Shown here: piece by piece, positions 34,402 through 43,951 of the stretch
Layout: each line of letters begins with the position of its first letter
How positions within the stretch are numbered: the stretch's first letter is position 1
Source of the DNA: Pseudomonas_T sp032052615
GTDB taxonomy: Bacteria > Pseudomonadota > Gammaproteobacteria > Pseudomonadales > Pseudomonadaceae
DNA: 64,000 nucleotides
Reading direction: 5' to 3'
NCBI GenBank assembly: GCA_032052615.1
Contig: DAMBWF010000003.1
Span: 124,001-188,000 of the forward strand
The notes under the pieces: model-generated
What the model was told of the DNA's origin: nothing
Seen by the model: the letters and a program-made list of their open reading frames with translations, nothing else
Databases searched by the model: none
Made by a program: the position numbers and the translations under genes

Positions 34402-35444
34402 GCGTTGTCCTCCAGCAGGCGCCAGCGCAGCGGCTCGCCCGCGCGCAACGGAATCACCACGTGCTCGCCCAAGGGCAGCTCCTTCGGCGCGTTCCATTCC
34501 TCGCGTACCAGGGTGACCGTGTCACGGTTGCGAGGCAGCCCGTAAAAGTCCGCGCCATAGTGGCTGGCGAAGGCTTCCAGGCGGTTCAGGGCGTCGCGCT
34601 GCTCGAACGCCTCGGCGTACAGCTCCAGCGCGGCGTAGGCGGTGTAGCAGCCGGCACAGCCGCAGGCGGCTTCCTTGGCGTGACGGGGATGGGGCGCGGA
34701 GTCGGTGCCGAGGAAGAACTTCGGGTTGCCCGAGGTGGCGGCGTCCAGCAAGGCCTCCTGGTGCACGTTGCGCTTGAGGATCGGTAGGCAGTAGAAGTGC
34801 GGCCGGATGCCGCCGACCAGCATGTGGTTGCGGTTGTACAGCAAATGGTGGGCGGTGATAGTCGCGCCGACGGTGGCTGGGGCGGATTCGACGAACTGCG
34901 CCGCGTCGCGGGTGGTGATGTGCTCGAACACCACCTTGAGGGTCGGGAAGCGCTCCACCACCCGGCTCAGGTGTTCGTCGATGAAGGTCTTCTCCCGGTC
35001 GAAGACGTCGATCTCGGCGCGGGTCACCTCGCCATGCACCAGCAGGGGCAGGCCGACCTCGGCCATGGTTTCCAGGACCGGGAAGATCAGCTCCAGGCGG
35101 GTCACGCCGGAGTCGGAGTGGGTGGTGGCGCCCGCCGGGTAGAGCTTCGCGCCGTGGACGAACCCGCTGGCCTTGGCCTCGCGGATGTCTTCCGGACGGG
35201 TATGGTCGGTAAGGTACAGCACCATCAGCGGCTCGAAGGCCCGGCCGGCCGGGCGCGCGGCGAGGATGCGCCGGCGGTAGGCGTCCGCTTCCCCGGCGTT
35301 GCGCACCGGCGGCACCAGGTTGGGCATGACGATGGCGCGGCCGAAGGTGCGGGCGGCGTCGCCGACGGTGTGGGGCAGCAGCGCGCCGTCGCGCAGGTGG
35401 ATATGCCAATCGTCGGGGCGCAGCAGGGTCAAGCGGTCGGACAT
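34398..35444 (-). CDS. pyrC: Dihydroorotase
   Basis: 348 residues, E. coli-type class II dihydroorotase. Zinc ligands His14 and His16 in WHIHLRDG, the carboxylated Lys in VHGAKLYPAGATTHSDSG, further His in VHGEV and FEHITT, and the catalytic Asp in LGTDSAPH. Cyclises carbamoyl aspartate to dihydroorotate in pyrimidine synthesis. Overlaps rnt and is divergent from motY, with 106 nt between the two starts. Confidence 0.96.
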   Translation of the reverse strand: MSDRLTLLRPDDWHIHLRDGALLPHTVGDAARTFGRAIVMPNLVPPVRNAGEADAYRRRILAARPAGRAFEPLMVLYLTDHTRPEDIREAKASGFVHGAKLYPAGATTHSDSGVTRLELIFPVLETMAEVGLPLLVHGEVTRAEIDVFDREKTFIDEHLSRVVERFPTLKVVFEHITTRDAAQFVESAPATVGATITAHHLLYNRNHMLVGGIRPHFYCLPILKRNVHQEALLDAATSGNPKFFLGTDSAPHPRHAKEAACGCAGCYTAYAALELYAEAFEQRDALNRLEAFASHYGADFYGLPRNRDTVTLVREEWNAPKELPLGEHVVIPLRAGEPLRWRLLEDNA

Positions 35445-35550
35445 GGGAGCTTCCAGGCGGGTAAATCAAGGAAGGAATGCTACCGGAAAAGCCCTCTTCT
35501 GGCCTATCAAGTTTCGCCAGCCTCGACCGATAGCCCGGGGGAGAGTCGTG

Positions 35551-36489
35551 ATGTCGCTGGAGCCTGCCGTGCGCCCTTATCTTGTTGTGCTTAGCCTGTT
35601 CGTCAGCCTGCCGGCGGCGGCCATCACCTTCCAGACCCGCCTGGAGAAGGTGGAGTGGAAGGTGGACGGCGACATCTTCGAGTGCCGGCTTTCCCAGAGC
35701 ATCACCGACTTCGGCAGCGGCGAATTCGTCCGCCGCGCCGGCGAGCGAGCCACTTTCCGGCTGAAGGCCCAGGAGCACTGGATGGGCACCGGCTCCGCGA
35801 CGCTGCTGGCCGCCGCCGCCCCCTGGCAGCCGGGGCGGGGCGACATCAACCTGGGCTCGGTCAGCGTGGGCAGCGGCGGCGTACCGTTCAACAGCTCCCA
35901 GGAGCAGGCCGGGCGCCTGCTCACCGGCCTCATGGAAGGCCGCAGTCCGCTGGTCCGCCACAGTACCCGCGCGGGGGGCGAGCCGGTGGAAATCCGTCTG
36001 TTGCCCACCAAGTTCCGCCAAGCCTACAACGACTACCTCGCCTGCACGGCCAAGCTGCTGCCGGTCAACTTCGAGCAGATCCAGAAGAGCCAGGTCGGCT
36101 TTCCAGGTGGCGGCACCGCCCTCGACGACATGGCCCGAGCCAAGCTCGATATCATTCTTGAGTACATCAAGGCCGATCCCAGCGTGAACCACATCGAACT
36201 GGACGGGCATTCCGACAATGCCGGTAACCGCCTGACCAACCGCGACCTGTCGCGCCGGCGGGCGCTGGCGGTGATGGAGTACCTCAAGGCCAACGGCATC
36301 CCCGAGGCGCAGATCGTCATGCGCTTCCATGGCGAGCAGTATCCCCTGGTGCCCAACCGGGGCGAGGCGAACCGGGCCAAGAACCGTCGAGTGGCCATCA
36401 CCCTGTCGCGGGAAACGGCACCCGCCGAGGCTCCGGCCACGCCGGAAACCGCCAAGCCGGCGACCCCCGCGCCGAGCGCCGCCTCCTGA
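35551..36489 (+). CDS. motY: Flagellar motor T-ring protein MotY
   Basis: 312 residues from the ATG at 35551 (GGGGGAGAG upstream; an adjacent GTG at 35548 is possible). Signal peptide ending SLPAAA near residue 27, MotY-specific N-terminal domain, then a C-terminal OmpA-like peptidoglycan-binding domain (ELDGHSDNAGNRLTNRDLSRRRA, about 215-240). Anchors the T ring around the flagellar basal body and supports MotX/stator assembly in sodium- or proton-driven motors of Pseudomonas and Vibrio. Ends in a Pro/Ala-rich tail. Position between pyrC and argG is as I recall for Pseudomonas. Confidence 0.88.
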   Translation: MSLEPAVRPYLVVLSLFVSLPAAAITFQTRLEKVEWKVDGDIFECRLSQSITDFGSGEFVRRAGERATFRLKAQEHWMGTGSATLLAAAAPWQPGRGDINLGSVSVGSGGVPFNSSQEQAGRLLTGLMEGRSPLVRHSTRAGGEPVEIRLLPTKFRQAYNDYLACTAKLLPVNFEQIQKSQVGFPGGGTALDDMARAKLDIILEYIKADPSVNHIELDGHSDNAGNRLTNRDLSRRRALAVMEYLKANGIPEAQIVMRFHGEQYPLVPNRGEANRAKNRRVAITLSRETAPAEAPATPETAKPATPAPSAAS

Positions 36490-36613
36490 GCGAAAGGCGC
36501 GATGCTCACCTATTTTGTCGCCTGGTCATCACAAGCTGTCGCGCCTCTGTAAATTATCGAGTGAGAGCAGTAGAATCGCCGCTTTTCCGACGACCCGCGT
36601 GGAGTTGATGGCA

Positions 36614-37831
<1,218 letters not shown>

Positions 37832-37850
37832 CGCGCGCGCGTGGGAGTAA

Positions 37851-37874
37851 CCCCGGCCGTGTGCCGGGGTTTTT
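37851..37874 (+). terminator. Rho-independent terminator of argG
   Basis: CCCCGGC (37851-37857) pairs with GCCGGGG (37863-37869) around a 5-nt loop, followed by five Ts, 20 nt after the argG stop. Confidence 0.9.
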
Positions 37875-38177
37875 CATGGCGGATCAAAAAGGCGAAAGGG
37901 AAAAGGCTGAGCCGGTGAAGCCTTGACCTCGAACGCCTTGGCCAGCCCGATGGGCGCGGGTTGCTCCACCCTTGCGATAGAGTGATCGCCTAGCCTCGGA
38001 TCGAATACACATGAGTCGAAGTGGCAAGCCACTTGTATTTTTCATTATTCCAGGCGTGCTTGGTCTTTCACGAATCCCGCTCTTCCTCTCTCTGCACTCA
38101 CAGGTTCTTTTCCTGAGAGCGCCCTGTGAGAAAAATAAGTCGGTTGCGAGAGTTTGTCCTACAACTTTCGATGTAAT
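37875..38177. other. Gene-free stretch behind argG, possible small RNA
   Basis: About 300 nt with no convincing reading frame. A 6-bp stem (AAGTGG/CCACTT, 38019-38034, loop CAAG) is followed by TATTTTT, and the strong terminator at 38178 lies 145 nt further on. A short transcript between the two is possible, but no promoter is clear. Confidence 0.3.
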
Positions 38178-38203
38178 AAAAAGCCTCGCGAAGAGGCTTT
38201 TTT
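38178..38203. terminator. Bidirectional rho-independent terminator
   Basis: AAAAAGCCTC (38178-38187) and GAGGCTTTTT (38193-38202) form a 10-bp stem with a 5-nt loop and A/T tails on both sides. It serves the minus-strand oxidoreductase gene and would also stop plus-strand transcripts. Confidence 0.9.
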
Positions 38204-38233
38204 ATTGTTCAAACAGTCAACTGTTTTTTGGCT

Positions 38234-38812
38234 TCAAGCCTGGCGGCCATAATCCAGCGCCTGGGCTGTCCAATGTTCCCGTTGTTTCGGCGTGGAGTTC
38301 AGGATGGGGCCGAAGCTGGATATTTTCACGGGCTTGATGCCGCTGAACTCCAGAATGGTCTTCTTCATTTGATGATGACCCGGCATGCTGAATATCCAGC
38401 GGTAATACCAAGGCGGCGTATCCATGGTCACCAGAAGGTGGGCGGAGCGCCCGGCCAATAGCTTATCCCAGAACTTGGAATTCTTGCGGTACTTGAATGC
38501 GAAGCCTGGCAGGAAGACGCGATCGATGAAGCCCTTGAGCAGGGCCGGCATGGCGCCCCACCAAGTGGGATAGACGAAAACCAGATGTTCTGCCCAGGTA
38601 ATGGCTTCTTGGGCCTTCACCAAGTCGTCTTCCAGCGGTTGTATGCGCTTGTAGCCCTCGTGCAGGGTGGGGTCGAAGCGGAGATCGCCTAAGCGAATCT
38701 GTTTCACTTGGCAGCCGGCCTGGGTGGCGCCCGACGCATAGGCATCGGCCAGGTGAGCGCACAGGCTGTCGGAAGAAGGATGGCCGAGGATCAACAGGAT
38801 TTTCTTACTCAC
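38234..38812 (-). CDS. Flavodoxin-fold NAD(P)H dehydrogenase (quinone) / reductase
   Basis: 192 residues. Flavodoxin-like fold with LILGHPSSDSLCAHLADAY (FMN phosphate loop) and VYPTWWGAMPALLKGFIDRVFLPGFAF, the hallmark of the KefF/MdaB/NQO family. Probably a cytoplasmic two-electron quinone or xenobiotic reductase; no potassium-efflux gene is adjacent, so not KefF by context. It is somewhat lower in GC than the surrounding genes. A 917-nt gap separates it from the biosynthetic operon. Confidence 0.88.
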   Translation of the reverse strand: MSKKILLILGHPSSDSLCAHLADAYASGATQAGCQVKQIRLGDLRFDPTLHEGYKRIQPLEDDLVKAQEAITWAEHLVFVYPTWWGAMPALLKGFIDRVFLPGFAFKYRKNSKFWDKLLAGRSAHLLVTMDTPPWYYRWIFSMPGHHQMKKTILEFSGIKPVKISSFGPILNSTPKQREHWTAQALDYGRQA

Positions 38813-39619
38813 GGGTCGCTACCTTGCAGTGTGACGAAGCCGCGGGAGCCTAAAGCCTGCCCTTAATGGGAGAGTCAAGGAATCCTGGCCCCGAACGGTG
38901 TGCGGTGCGCTTGGGTTCTTGTACGGTTATTCAAGAAAAAACGTGGGCATGGGAACCGGCTCTTGAGCGCGCCGCAACCCCGCAACGATCGACCTCGCAT
39001 CCTTGCATATCGACGATATCGCGAACATTACACCTAACTCGACCTCGTTCTTGGGTTTCGGGAGAGTTCCCGTCTCTCGGTCTCAAGGCTGATCGACTCT
39101 TTCACACCGTTTGTCCGAGCGCGTGATGCGACCGTTCGTCGCAGTCGAGCGGTTTCAAGCCCATCGCCCGCGCAACGGGTCGCCATGAAAAGGCGGCGCA
39201 GACTCAATGTTTTTCAATCCGACTTGAAACATACGTTTGAGGCTGCTACGTGACCGATCGAGAGGCAGTTTAGGTACGTCCGTGCCATGTGTGGAAAAGG
39301 CCAAATGGACCCGATGGCGTTCGTCCCGTTCGCTCCTCGCCAACCAAGCGGTTGATTTGACGAGTGAAAAAGGAAACCGAGGGCGATAGCGCCACGGCGG
39401 AATTATTAGACCGGCTAGTTTGCGGTTGGCGATTTTAAATAGTAACTTTTCAAGTGCAGTAAAGTCGCTTATTTACCGTCGGTTAAATGTGCTTGGCAGT
39501 TTAAAGGCCGATGTTTAAGGAAAGATGGCTGTCGCGCATATCCTCGTTACTAATTATTGGGAGCCGGAAAGTATGCGTGGGGAAGTTGTTCGAGGTTCGA
39601 GCGAGGGCTGTTTGCCGTG
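38813..39619. other. AT-richer gene-free region upstream of the biosynthetic operon
   Basis: About 800 nt with no supported gene on either strand; AT content is visibly higher from about 39190 on. No tRNA, integrase or direct repeats were seen. It may hold distal promoter elements of the operon or the remains of an insertion boundary. Confidence 0.5.
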
Positions 39620-39650
39620 TTGACTCTACCCCTAGGGGGAGAGTTTAGAT
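39620..39650 (+). promoter_or_regulatory. MerR-type promoter and operator of the biosynthetic operon
   Basis: -35 TTGACT (39620-39625) and -10 TTAGAT (39645-39650) are 19 bp apart. A 22-bp dyad at 39623-39644 fills the spacer: left half ACTCTACCCCT, right half AGGGGGAGAGT, with a single mismatched pair. A long spacer occupied by an ACTCT/AGAGT dyad is the hallmark of promoters activated by MerR-family proteins, which untwist the DNA. The ACP gene starts about 73 nt after the expected transcription start. A MerR-family gene lies behind the operon at 54531-54941. Confidence 0.72.
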
Positions 39651-39729
39651 TGCGCCGGCCGCAGCGAGTCCCGGCGTATATAACGACGCGACTTCGTAAT
39701 TAGGCTCACGGATATATAAGGAGTTCATC

Positions 39730-40299
39730 ATGAACAATCCGCTGGAACTGGATGCCGTTATCGCCAGCACGCGCGAAATTCTTTCCCAATTGTTGGTCAT
39801 CGAAGTCGAGGGTATCGAGGCCGATAGCAGTATCGTCGATGATCTGTCCGCCGACTCCCTGGATATTGTAGACCTGAGTTTCCAATTGGGCCGGCTTTAT
39901 GGCTGCACCCTGCCCAAGACCAGCGTCCTCGACCATGCGGCGGCGGTCTGCGGCGATATCCAGGAGTTCGTCGACGGTTCGGGTTTGACCGAAAGCGGCA
40001 AGGCGCTGCTGGAGAACAGCCTGAGCGCCTACGCGCCGGACCAGTTGCAACTCGGCATGAAGCCCGCCGACATCTTCGCGGTCACCACCGTGCGCAACTG
40101 GGCGGAACAGTGCCGCAATGTCTTCAACTACCTGCCCGAGACCTGCCCCGACTGCGGTGGCGGCGAGGCTGTCCTCAATGACCGCCAGCAAGTGGTCTGC
40201 GCCGCCTGCAGCGCTCGTCTGACGCCGCTCGATGGCGACGAAATCTCTCGCCGGCTGGTCGAGCAGTACGTCGCCGCCCACCTGGAAGCAAACGTCTAG
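39730..40299 (+). CDS. Acyl carrier protein with C-terminal zinc ribbon
   Basis: 189 residues; AAGGAG precedes the ATG. Residues 1-82 form an acyl carrier domain with phosphopantetheine site Ser43 in DDLSADSLDIVDL. Residues 100-189 are extra: a helical stretch (FAVTTVRNWAEQCRNVFNYL) and a four-cysteine knuckle, CPDC (139-142) and CAAC (157-160), as in rubredoxin-like zinc ribbons. Normal carrier proteins have about 80 residues. It should carry the growing chain for the ketosynthases encoded just downstream; the ribbon may dock one of the enzymes. First gene of the operon. Confidence 0.88.
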   Translation: MNNPLELDAVIASTREILSQLLVIEVEGIEADSSIVDDLSADSLDIVDLSFQLGRLYGCTLPKTSVLDHAAAVCGDIQEFVDGSGLTESGKALLENSLSAYAPDQLQLGMKPADIFAVTTVRNWAEQCRNVFNYLPETCPDCGGGEAVLNDRQQVVCAACSARLTPLDGDEISRRLVEQYVAAHLEANV

Positions 40300-40308
40300 G
40301 AGTCGGCC

Positions 40309-41586
40309 ATGCGGGCTCGCGAAGTCTTCGTCACCGGCTACGGCCTGGTGGCGCCCTCGGTGCTGGACGCGGAAACCCTGTTCCAGCGGATCAGCGATAA
40401 GCAATCCTGCGTTCGCGAGCATCCGTTGTTCGCCGAACTGGGCTTTCCCAATACCGCCGCCGGCTATCTCGACGAGGAGCAGTGGCGCCATGTGTATGCC
40501 GGTTTCGAGGGCGAGGCGAGCGAACAGCCCCGCCAGGCGGTGCTGGCCGACCACGTGGCCCGTCAGGCGCTGCGTCACGCGGGGCTGCCCTTCACGGCGT
40601 TCCGCCAGGCGGACAGCGGTTTGTTCCTGGGCGCGAACAAGTATTGCGCCAATAGCCAGGACCTGGACCAGGTCAGCCTGTATCAGGACGAGCGGGGCAG
40701 CCTGGACCTGGATCGCTACCTGCAACGGCCCGGCAGGGCGGACCATCCCTTCGCCCGCCGGGTCGACCAGCAGACGGCCCACCTGGCGTCGCGCCTGGGC
40801 ATCCACGATCACGTCTACACCCATTCCGACGCCTGCGCCGCCGGCACCATGGCCATCGGCAGCGCTTACCGCGCCATCGAGCGCGGCGACATCGACCTGG
40901 CGCTGTGCGGCGCCGTGGAGTTGATGGGCAACGAGCTGCCTTATTACATGTTCAACAGCCTGGGCGCCCTGTGCCAGAAGCCCGAGTTCGCCGCCGCCCA
41001 GCAGAGCCGTCCCTTTATGCGCGACCGCTGCGGTTTCGTGCTCAGCGAGGGCGCGGCCCTGTTGGTCCTCGAATCCAAGCAGCACGCCGAGCGGCGCGGC
41101 GCCCGCCCCCTGGGCCGGGTGCTGGGCTACGCCAACTTCTGCGAGTCGGAAAAGATGACCTCCAGCAGCCGCGACGGCAGCAAGTACGCCCATTGCATGG
41201 AGGCGGCCATCGAGGACGCCGGCCTGCTGCGCTATGCGATCCAGCACGTGAACACCCATGGCACTTCCACCCAGGTGAACGATAGCTGCGAGGCCCATGC
41301 GCTGAAGCGGGTATTCGGCAAGATGCTCGACGACATAACCCTCACCGCCAACAAGTCGGCGATCGGCCATTCCCTGGCCAGCAGCGGCGCCATCGAGGCG
41401 GTGCTGTCCCTCATCACCCTGCGGGACGGGGTGGTGTTGCCGACCCTCAATTACGACGTGGCGGACGCCGAATTCCCGGAGCTGCGCTTCGTCAGCCAGC
41501 CGACCCGCCAGGCGGTGAGCGTGGTGCTCTCCAATTCGTTCGGCTTCGGTGGGGTGAACAGCTCCATCGTCCTGGGGAGGGCCTGA
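40309..41586 (+). CDS. Beta-ketoacyl-ACP synthase, catalytic subunit (KS of pair 1)
   Basis: 425 residues, thiolase fold, FabF/type II PKS KS-alpha-like. The catalytic triad is complete: Cys176 in SDACAAGT, His317 in VNTHGTST and His354 in SAIGHSLA. C-terminal NSFGFGGVNSSIVLG is the usual glycine-rich end. Condenses malonyl-ACP with an acyl primer or chain. The next gene, 2 nt away, codes for a shorter triad-less homologue, so the two probably form a KS/chain-length-factor heterodimer. Start chosen at ATG 40309, after the ACP stop. Confidence 0.93.
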   Translation: MRAREVFVTGYGLVAPSVLDAETLFQRISDKQSCVREHPLFAELGFPNTAAGYLDEEQWRHVYAGFEGEASEQPRQAVLADHVARQALRHAGLPFTAFRQADSGLFLGANKYCANSQDLDQVSLYQDERGSLDLDRYLQRPGRADHPFARRVDQQTAHLASRLGIHDHVYTHSDACAAGTMAIGSAYRAIERGDIDLALCGAVELMGNELPYYMFNSLGALCQKPEFAAAQQSRPFMRDRCGFVLSEGAALLVLESKQHAERRGARPLGRVLGYANFCESEKMTSSSRDGSKYAHCMEAAIEDAGLLRYAIQHVNTHGTSTQVNDSCEAHALKRVFGKMLDDITLTANKSAIGHSLASSGAIEAVLSLITLRDGVVLPTLNYDVADAEFPELRFVSQPTRQAVSVVLSNSFGFGGVNSSIVLGRA

Positions 41587-41588
41587 CC

Positions 41589-42656
41589 ATGCGACCCGAT
41601 ACCCGAGCGGTCTACCTGCGCGCGCAATCGGTGCTCAACGTTGCCGGCGAGGACGCGACCGCGCTGCATGGCGAGGCCCCCGAACCCCGCCCGCTGCCCT
41701 TCGACCCGGCGCGCCTGGCCCATGCCCTGGCCACGCCGCGCCTGCCGGCCGATCGCTTCGATCGCAAGATCCAGCGCAGCGTCGAGCCCCAGGGGCTGCG
41801 CTTGCTGTATTGCGTCGCCCGCCTGGCCCGGCCGCTGCAAACCCTCGACCTGCCTCCGGAGCGGGTGGCGCTATGCGCGGCGATCCCCGAGGTGGATGCG
41901 CCCAGCCCGTGCTGGGACGCGGTGGAGGCCATGGGGCGTCAGCCGGACAAGCCGGTGGCCGGCCTGCTGGCGAACACGCCGCCGCTGCACGCCCTGACCC
42001 TGCTCAACAGTAGCGTGATGGCCTACGTCGCCGAGGCGCTGCGCTGCAATGGCCCGATGGCGGGCTATTGCTCCCAGGCCAACGCCGGCCTGGATGCGTT
42101 GATCGAGGCGACCCGGCAGATCGCCGAGGACAACGCCGACGCCGCGCTGGTCATCAGCAGCAGCCCCAACCTCACCCCGGCGCTGTACCTGCGCGAGGAG
42201 GCCGAGCATCGGTCCCCGGTAGTGCATGGCGAAGGCGCCGCCGCCTTGCTGCTGACGGCGGAGCCCCCGGAGCAGGGGCCGTGGGTGCGCATCGCCGGTT
42301 ACGCCCGGGGCTATGGCGCTGGCGACGAGCGCGCCGCCGAAGTGGCGCGGCGGGTACTGAACCAGGTGCTGCATGCCGAGCGGCTCAACCCGAGCGACGT
42401 GCAGCGCATCGTCGCCGATCGCCGGGACCCGCTGCTGGCCGACCTGTTGCGGGGGCTCCCCGTGCTGGACGACAGCCGCCGGGCGACCGGCGAGCTGGGC
42501 GCCAGCGGGCTGCTCACCGACCTGGCCTACGTGTTGAGCGAACCGTCGGCGGCGGCCAGGGGCGGTCCCCACTACGCCCTGGTCCTGTCTCACACCCAGG
42601 CGGGCCATTTCGGAGCGGTGCTGCTGGCCATCGATGTAAGGGAGAAGAGCGCATGA
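41589..42656 (+). CDS. Inactive ketosynthase homologue, chain-length-factor-like (CLF of pair 1)
   Basis: 355 residues, shorter than an active KS. The nucleophile region reads YCSQANAGLDAL, so Ala164 (or Gln163) stands where the Cys should be; neither catalytic His is present (RRDPLLADLL and TGELGASGLL replace the HGT and GH motifs). The C-terminal NSFGFGG block is replaced by YALVLSHTQAGHFGAVLL. Such KS-beta subunits set chain length and pair with the active KS. Overlaps the next KS by ATGA, so it is tightly co-translated. Confidence 0.82.
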   Translation: MRPDTRAVYLRAQSVLNVAGEDATALHGEAPEPRPLPFDPARLAHALATPRLPADRFDRKIQRSVEPQGLRLLYCVARLARPLQTLDLPPERVALCAAIPEVDAPSPCWDAVEAMGRQPDKPVAGLLANTPPLHALTLLNSSVMAYVAEALRCNGPMAGYCSQANAGLDALIEATRQIAEDNADAALVISSSPNLTPALYLREEAEHRSPVVHGEGAAALLLTAEPPEQGPWVRIAGYARGYGAGDERAAEVARRVLNQVLHAERLNPSDVQRIVADRRDPLLADLLRGLPVLDDSRRATGELGASGLLTDLAYVLSEPSAAARGGPHYALVLSHTQAGHFGAVLLAIDVREKSA

Positions 42657-43951
42657 GCGCGACGCGGATTGTGATAACCGGCATGGGCGCGGTGACCGGT
42701 TTCGGCTTCGAGTGGCGGCATTTGTGGAACGAGATGCTGCGTGGCGCTCACTGCATACGGCCTTGGCAGCCGGACGAATGCGAGGGCGACGGTTTCCCGG
42801 TGCGCTTCGCCGCGGCGGTCGACCCGACCCTGCTGCCGTCCTACTTGAAGGACCATCCGGCCTGGCACGTGCCCCTGGAGACCCGCGCCCGCTATGGCTG
42901 GGTGGCGGCCAGCCAGGCCGCTACCGACAGCGGCCTGGAGCCGTCGGCCTGGCGCGACGCGGCCGTCCTGTGCGCCTCCGGCGCGCCGCAGCACGTGATG
43001 GCCGACATGTGCCTGACCCTGCCGGAATCCGGCTCGGAGCGGCCCGACTGGCAGCACCTCATGGCGCGCCGGGAGCGGGTCAGCCTTCACGGCTCGCTGC
43101 GCCAGGGCAATGACCGCCTGGCGCGGGCGATCGCCGACCAGCTCGGCTGCCGGGGACCGGTGATCAACGTCAGCAGCGCCTGCGCCGGAGCCGCCCAGGC
43201 CATCGGCAACGCTTTCCACATGATCCGTCGCGGCGAAGTCGAACTGGCCATCGCCGGCGGCGCCGACTCGGTGCTCAACCTGGACACCATGGGCGCGCTC
43301 TACCTGCTCGGCGCCGCCAGCGGCGAGCAGCGTTGGGGCGCCGACCTGTGCCGGCCGTTCGACCGAGACCGCAGCGGGCTGATCGCCGGCGAAGGCGGTG
43401 GTTTCGTGGTGCTGGAGACTCTGGAGCGGGCCCTGGCCCGGGGCGCCACGCCTTATGCCGAGATCGTCGGCTACGGCAGCAGCCTGGACGCCTACAAGGT
43501 CACCGCTCCCGACCCTCAGGGCCGGGGCGCCGCCCTGGCCATGCGCAATGCCCTGCGCGACGCGGGAATCGCCCCCCGGCAAGTCGACCTGGTCAATGCC
43601 CATGGCACCTCGACGCCTCTCAACGATGTCACCGAGACCCTGGCGATCAAGCAGGTATTCGCCGAGGGCGAGCACTACAAGCGTTTGGCGGTGACCGCCA
43701 ACAAATCCCAGTTCGGCCACCTGATCGCCGCCGCCGGCGCGCCGGAGTGCATGGTGACCGCGCTGTCCTGCCGCGAGGACCGCATCACCCCCACGGTCAA
43801 CCTGCATCATCCCGACCCCGAGTGCGACCTGGACTACTGCGCGCACCAGGCGGTGGCGCGGCGGGTGGACGTGGCGCTGAGCAACTCGTTCGGCTTCGGC
43901 GGCCTGAACGCCTCGTTGGTGCTGCGCAAATATCAGGAGACCCCCCTATGA
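42653..43951 (+). CDS. Beta-ketoacyl-ACP synthase, catalytic subunit (KS of pair 2)
   Basis: 432 residues. Triad complete: Cys177 in VSSACAGAAQ, His317 in VNAHGTSTPLND and His356 in SQFGHLIAAAGAPE. NSFGFGGLNASLVL at the end. Closer in motifs to FabF and aryl-polyene KS-alpha than the first KS. Starts at ATG 42653 inside the stop of the preceding CLF gene and ends inside the start of the next CLF gene (both ATGA), which supports a strictly coupled KS-CLF-KS-CLF block. Probably acts at a different chain length or on a different primer from pair 1. Confidence 0.94.
   Translation: MSATRIVITGMGAVTGFGFEWRHLWNEMLRGAHCIRPWQPDECEGDGFPVRFAAAVDPTLLPSYLKDHPAWHVPLETRARYGWVAASQAATDSGLEPSAWRDAAVLCASGAPQHVMADMCLTLPESGSERPDWQHLMARRERVSLHGSLRQGNDRLARAIADQLGCRGPVINVSSACAGAAQAIGNAFHMIRRGEVELAIAGGADSVLNLDTMGALYLLGAASGEQRWGADLCRPFDRDRSGLIAGEGGGFVVLETLERALARGATPYAEIVGYGSSLDAYKVTAPDPQGRGAALAMRNALRDAGIAPRQVDLVNAHGTSTPLNDVTETLAIKQVFAEGEHYKRLAVTANKSQFGHLIAAAGAPECMVTALSCREDRITPTVNLHHPDPECDLDYCAHQAVARRVDVALSNSFGFGGLNASLVLRKYQETPL

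Noticed and set aside
38234..38812. Oxidoreductase as KefF of a potassium-efflux system
   Set aside because: No kefB/kefC-type antiporter gene adjacent; only the general quinone-reductase fold is supported.
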